NCBI GenBank assembly: GCA_900468535.1
Contig: UBTY01000052.1
Span: 62,001 to 126,000 of the forward strand
Source: Hyphomicrobiales bacterium
Lineage (GTDB): Bacteria; Pseudomonadota; Alphaproteobacteria; Rhizobiales; Rhizobiaceae
DNA: 64,000 bases
Direction: 5' to 3'
The notes below the pieces were generated by a model. That model was not told the DNA's origin and did no database searches. It saw nothing but the letters and a program-made list of their open reading frames with translations. Positions 60,615 to 64,000 of this stretch are shown one piece after another. Numbering within the stretch: position 1 is the first letter of the stretch; each line of letters begins with the position of its first letter. Made by a program: the position numbers and the translations under genes.

Positions 60615-61850
60615 ATGAACGAGCACGGCGCCGACCTCCTGATCCGCAACGCCCGCCTCGACGGCAGTGATCGGCTTTTCGACATTGCGATCCGTGAAGG
60701 CACAATTGCCTCGATCGAGACGAACCTTCGCTGCGAAGCCATCGAAACGTTGGATGCGCAAGGTGCACTCGCCTGCGGCGGGCTGGTCGAGAGCCATATC
60801 CATCTCGACAAAGCCGGCATTCTCGGCCGCTGCACGATTTGCCACGGAACACTGACGGAAGCGGTGCAGGAAACGGCACGCGCGAAGGCGGGGTTTTCGG
60901 AGCAGGATGTCTATGATCGCGCCGCTGATGTCGTCGAGAAGGCGATTACCCACGGCACGATGCGAATGCGGACATTCGTAGAAATCGACCCGCGTGCCGG
61001 GTTGCGGTCCCTTGAAGCCATCAAACGCATCCGCCGGGACTATGCTTTTGCGATCGATATCGAGATCTGCGCCTTTGCGCAAGACGGCCTGACCAACGAG
61101 CCGGAAACACTATCGATGATCGATCATGCGCTCTCCGATGGCGCCGACCTCGTTGGAGGCGCACCTTATATCGATCGCGATCCGCGCGGGCATATCGCAA
61201 TGATTTTCGATCTCGCGGAAAAGCACGATGTCGCCGTGGACTTTCATCTCGACTTCGACCTTTCTCCCGAGAGAAGCAATCTTTCGGCCGTCGTTGAAGA
61301 GACGATAGATCGTGGCTGGCAGGGACGCGTCTCGCTTGGGCACATGACGAGCATATCCGCGCTCGCCCCCGACAGCGTGGTGGCGCTGGCCAAGCGGCTG
61401 ACTGAAGCCGGCATTGCGATCACGGTTCTGCCGTCGACGGACCTTTTTCTGAACGGCAGAGATCATGATCGGCTGGTCCCGCGCGGCGTGGCACCGGCGC
61501 ACGTCCTTGCCCATCACGGCGTCGTCACCTCGATCGCCAGCAACAACATTCTGAACCCTTTCACGCCCTATGGCGACGCCTCGCTGATCCGCATGGCGAA
61601 CCTCTACGCCAATGTTCTACAGATCTCGCGCGCAGCCGACCTGCGGCTCGCTTTCGACATGATCGGTTCGTCAGCCGCCCGCCTGATGGGCAAGCCGCAT
61701 GGCATCCGGCCGGGCCAGAGCGCTGACATTATCCTTCTCGATTGCCGTACCCCCGAGGATGCCATCAGGCAGAACGCACGCCCGCTCTGGGGATGCCGGC
61801 GCGGTCGTCCGACGTTCCAAAACGCCCGTCCCGTCATCTTCAAACCTTGA
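60615..61850 (+). CDS. Cytosine deaminase-like amidohydrolase 2
   Basis: A 411-residue amidohydrolase, distinct from the first. His61 and His63 are in VESHIHLDKAG, His211 in VDFHLDFDL and His243 in SLGHMTS. The usual metal-binding Asp before the C-terminal barrel strand is replaced by Asn310 (SIASNNILNPFTPYGD). The position of cytosine deaminase Glu217 falls at Phe214. This suggests a reaction other than cytosine deamination. The ATG follows the transferase-like stop directly. A short GC hairpin (61860-61880) without U-run separates it from the convergent molybdoenzyme gene. Confidence 0.82.
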   Translation: MNEHGADLLIRNARLDGSDRLFDIAIREGTIASIETNLRCEAIETLDAQGALACGGLVESHIHLDKAGILGRCTICHGTLTEAVQETARAKAGFSEQDVYDRAADVVEKAITHGTMRMRTFVEIDPRAGLRSLEAIKRIRRDYAFAIDIEICAFAQDGLTNEPETLSMIDHALSDGADLVGGAPYIDRDPRGHIAMIFDLAEKHDVAVDFHLDFDLSPERSNLSAVVEETIDRGWQGRVSLGHMTSISALAPDSVVALAKRLTEAGIAITVLPSTDLFLNGRDHDRLVPRGVAPAHVLAHHGVVTSIASNNILNPFTPYGDASLIRMANLYANVLQISRAADLRLAFDMIGSSAARLMGKPHGIRPGQSADIILLDCRTPEDAIRQNARPLWGCRRGRPTFQNARPVIFKP

Positions 61851-61889
61851 TCGGTAGGACGCCCGCGAGGGTCACGGGCGCCCAGCACA

Positions 61890-64000
61890 TCAGAGCAGCT
61901 TCTCCAAGGTGATCGGCAGATCGCGGACCCGCTTTCCGGTTGCGTGGAAAACGGCGTTGGCGATGGCCGGCGCGACGCCCACGATACCGACTTCACCGAC
62001 ACCCTTTCCGCCCAGCACGGAGGCATGGGCGTCGGGAATACCAACCGAAATGACCTCGATTGGCGGAATATCGGCGTTCGTCGCAACGAGATAATCACCG
62101 AGATTGTTGTTCATGACGCGGCCGTTGCGGCGATCGACAATCCCTTCTTCGAGCAGCGCCTGCCCGATCCCCATGATGATGCCACCGCGCCATTGGCTTT
62201 CCGCAAGCTTCGGATTGTATATCCTGCCGCAATCGAAGGCTGATACCACCCGGGCAACGCGGACCGTTCCGAAGTCCTCGTCCACCTGCACTTCAACGAA
62301 GTGCGCGCACCAGCTGTGCATGGAGTACTCGCCTGCCGTGGGTCCCTGGATGCTGCCCATCGTTGTCCATGCCTTGCGATGGCTCTCGGGACCCTGTTCC
62401 CCCTCCGGCAGCGTGTTGCGCCGTACTTCGAGATTGTCGCGACCGAGCGCCGTCATGAGTTCCTCGATGGAAAGTGACAGGCCGCCGTCGCGCGGTATGG
62501 AGAGACGGCCTTCCGCAACGACGAGTGTATTCGCACCCGTATCGCGAAACGGCGACGCGCCATCGTTAAGGGCAAGCTGGATAAGCTCGTCACGCGCAGC
62601 CGATGCCGCCTTATGAACCGCGCCAGTGATGGCGCCTGCCAGCATTGAACCGCCTGCAACGGTTGCCCCCGGCAGAGACGAGTCACCGAGATGCACGTTC
62701 ACGCGCTCTACCGGCACCCCGAGCACCTCGGCTGCCGTTTGGGCAAGGATGGTGTAGGTACCTTGGCCCATGTCGATGGCGCCACTGACCACATCGACCG
62801 TGCCATCCGCGAGGATCCGGATCAACGCCTCGCTGGAGGCGCGCAGAACAGGGAAAGTACCACAGGCCACGCCCCAACCGATCAGGCGCCGGCCATCCCG
62901 CATCGACCGCGGTGCAAAGCTGCGCCGCGGCCATCCGAAAGCTTCGCCTCCCTGGGCAAGCGCCTCCCGCAGCCGACGCGTCGACCAGGGTTTGCCGGAT
63001 TGCGGATCGCGCTCTGCGTAGTTGCGAAGCCGAAGCTCGACGGGATCGATGCCGGTGGCATATGCAAGTTCATCCATCGCGCATTCGAGCCCGAAGGTGC
63101 TGGGATTTTTGCCAGGCGCACGAAGAGCGCCCGGGACGATCGTGTTGACCGGCACCAATCCATGCTTCGCGCTGAAATTCTCGACGGCATACATCAGCGG
63201 CGTTGCCGCATTCGTCTGCTCCGGAAAGTCCGCGTAGGTCGCAGTCTCGCTCACCCCGGATTGGACCATCGATCGCAGCTTGCCATCAGCATCGGCACCA
63301 AGAGCGATCGTCTGGCGCGTCGCCGCGCGACCACCGAACGCTGTAAAGCTTTGCGAGCGTGCCACAGCAAGCTTGATCGGCCGCCCGAGTATGCGGGCTG
63401 CCGCCGTTGCGACCGCTCCGTAGGCATAGGCCGTCGCCTTGGAGCCGAAGCCGCCGCCGATGAAGGGAGAGACGATCCTCACGTTCTCGACGGGCAGTCC
63501 GTACCATTCGGCATAGGTGCGGGCCATGCCGTGGGTCCACTGGCTCGGTTCCCAAATGGTGAGCAGGTCGCCCTCCCATTGGGCGGTCAGGCCATGTGGC
63601 TCGATCGCCACGTGATACTCGCGCGGCGTTCGATACTGCCCCTCCACGCGCACAGCAGACTCAGCAAGTGCGGACTCGGCATCGCCCCAGCGTACCGAAA
63701 GCGCATCAAGCGGCTTGGCTTCACCGGCATTCGGGTCATTGAGATCGATGATCGCCGCGCCCGCCTCGTAACTGATCTCGACGAGCCGTGCCGCTTCCGT
63801 CGCTTGTTCGAGCGTTTCTGCCACGACCGCCGCGACAGCCTGACCGTTGAAGGTGATTTCACGCGACAGAGGCCGGAAGGGCTGGTTGTCCGGCCGGTTT
63901 CCGTACCAGTCGGACGCGACCTTCAAGCCGAGGTCGACATCTGGCGTCACGACCATGAGCACACCGGGTGCCCCTTGCGCCTTGCCGATGTCGATCCCGG
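61890..64000 (-). CDS. Xanthine dehydrogenase/aldehyde oxidase family molybdenum-binding subunit (5' end outside window)
   Basis: At least 703 residues of a large molybdopterin-binding subunit; the frame remains open to the window edge, reading IDIGKAQGAPGVLMVVTPD, so 63962 is not the start. Molybdenum-cofactor motifs are present: IGGGFGSKATAYAYGAVATA, ECAMDELAYATGIDPVELRL and the catalytic glutamate in GKGVGEVGIVGVAP near the C-terminus. Such subunits hydroxylate N-heterocycles or oxidise aldehydes together with small iron-sulphur and FAD subunits, which must lie to the right of the window. It converges on the amidohydrolase operon, and a joint pathway for a nitrogen heterocycle is a plausible inference. 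Confidence 0.88.
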   Translation of the reverse strand, partial: GIDIGKAQGAPGVLMVVTPDVDLGLKVASDWYGNRPDNQPFRPLSREITFNGQAVAAVVAETLEQATEAARLVEISYEAGAAIIDLNDPNAGEAKPLDALSVRWGDAESALAESAVRVEGQYRTPREYHVAIEPHGLTAQWEGDLLTIWEPSQWTHGMARTYAEWYGLPVENVRIVSPFIGGGFGSKATAYAYGAVATAAARILGRPIKLAVARSQSFTAFGGRAATRQTIALGADADGKLRSMVQSGVSETATYADFPEQTNAATPLMYAVENFSAKHGLVPVNTIVPGALRAPGKNPSTFGLECAMDELAYATGIDPVELRLRNYAERDPQSGKPWSTRRLREALAQGGEAFGWPRRSFAPRSMRDGRRLIGWGVACGTFPVLRASSEALIRILADGTVDVVSGAIDMGQGTYTILAQTAAEVLGVPVERVNVHLGDSSLPGATVAGGSMLAGAITGAVHKAASAARDELIQLALNDGASPFRDTGANTLVVAEGRLSIPRDGGLSLSIEELMTALGRDNLEVRRNTLPEGEQGPESHRKAWTTMGSIQGPTAGEYSMHSWCAHFVEVQVDEDFGTVRVARVVSAFDCGRIYNPKLAESQWRGGIIMGIGQALLEEGIVDRRNGRVMNNNLGDYLVATNADIPPIEVISVGIPDAHASVLGGKGVGEVGIVGVAPAIANAVFHATGKRVRDLPITLEKLL

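Noticed and set aside
61860..61880. Short GC-rich inverted repeat between amidohydrolase 2 and the molybdoenzyme gene as terminator
   Set aside because: Only six base pairs with a nine-base loop and no U-run; too weak to list as a terminator.

Overview
The window is about 61% GC and densely packed with catabolic genes and ABC importers. Proteins are typical of Alphaproteobacteria, most likely Rhizobiaceae (Rhizobium, Ensifer or Agrobacterium): ApsD/ApnL of the apiose pathway, several FGGY kinases, two LacI repressors, a prkA-yeaH-spoVR operon behind an EcfG-type general-stress promoter, and a HutC-like regulator. A megaplasmid or chromid would fit, but nothing here proves the replicon. I saw no tRNA, rRNA, insertion sequence, phage gene or CRISPR array.

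Layout: (1) 3-4852, plus strand: end of an RbsA-type ATPase, its permease, a D-apiose dehydrogenase candidate (apsD) and a D-apionate lactonase candidate (apnL), closed by a strong hairpin terminator. (2) 11907-4918, minus strand: GH2 glycosidase, ATPase, two permeases and a binding protein, with a divergent LacI regulator at 12096-13115. (3) 13665-25388, plus strand: a binding protein, two permeases, a small membrane protein and two ATPases (glycerol GlpVPQUST-like layout), followed by a fused DhaK-DhaL kinase and a self-contained phosphotransferase set DhaL, DhaM, HPr, enzyme I, an unknown 136-residue protein and DhaK. (4) 25516-28536: GH38 alpha-mannosidase. (5) 34429-28582, minus strand: amino-acid ABC importer, an aromatic amino acid lyase homologue without the MIO-forming Ala-Ser-Gly, and an N-methyl amino acid oxidase, with a divergent HutC-like GntR regulator. 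(6) 35651-40489: PrkA kinase, YeaH and SpoVR. (7) 40761-42236: small PAS protein and LuxR-type regulator. (8) 47985-42339, minus strand: ribitol uptake and catabolism (binding protein, ATPase, permease, ribitol dehydrogenase, pentulose kinase), with divergent LacI and a HAD phosphatase. (9) 50055-51717: DEDDh exonuclease and ProQ/FinO RNA chaperone. (10) 51725-64000: FGGY kinase divergent from an RbsBAC importer, GntR regulator, two cytosine-deaminase-like amidohydrolases around a gamma-glutamyltransferase homologue, and the large subunit of a molybdenum hydroxylase running off the window.

Most transport genes sit beside enzymes for the imported compound, and neighbouring genes often overlap by 4 or 8 bases, so they are probably read as operons. 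The least explained parts are the MIO-less lyase operon (5), the double dihydroxyacetone-kinase/PTS operon (3) and the amidohydrolase/GGT/molybdoenzyme operon (10). All functional calls are from reading sequence and motifs; no database search was possible.
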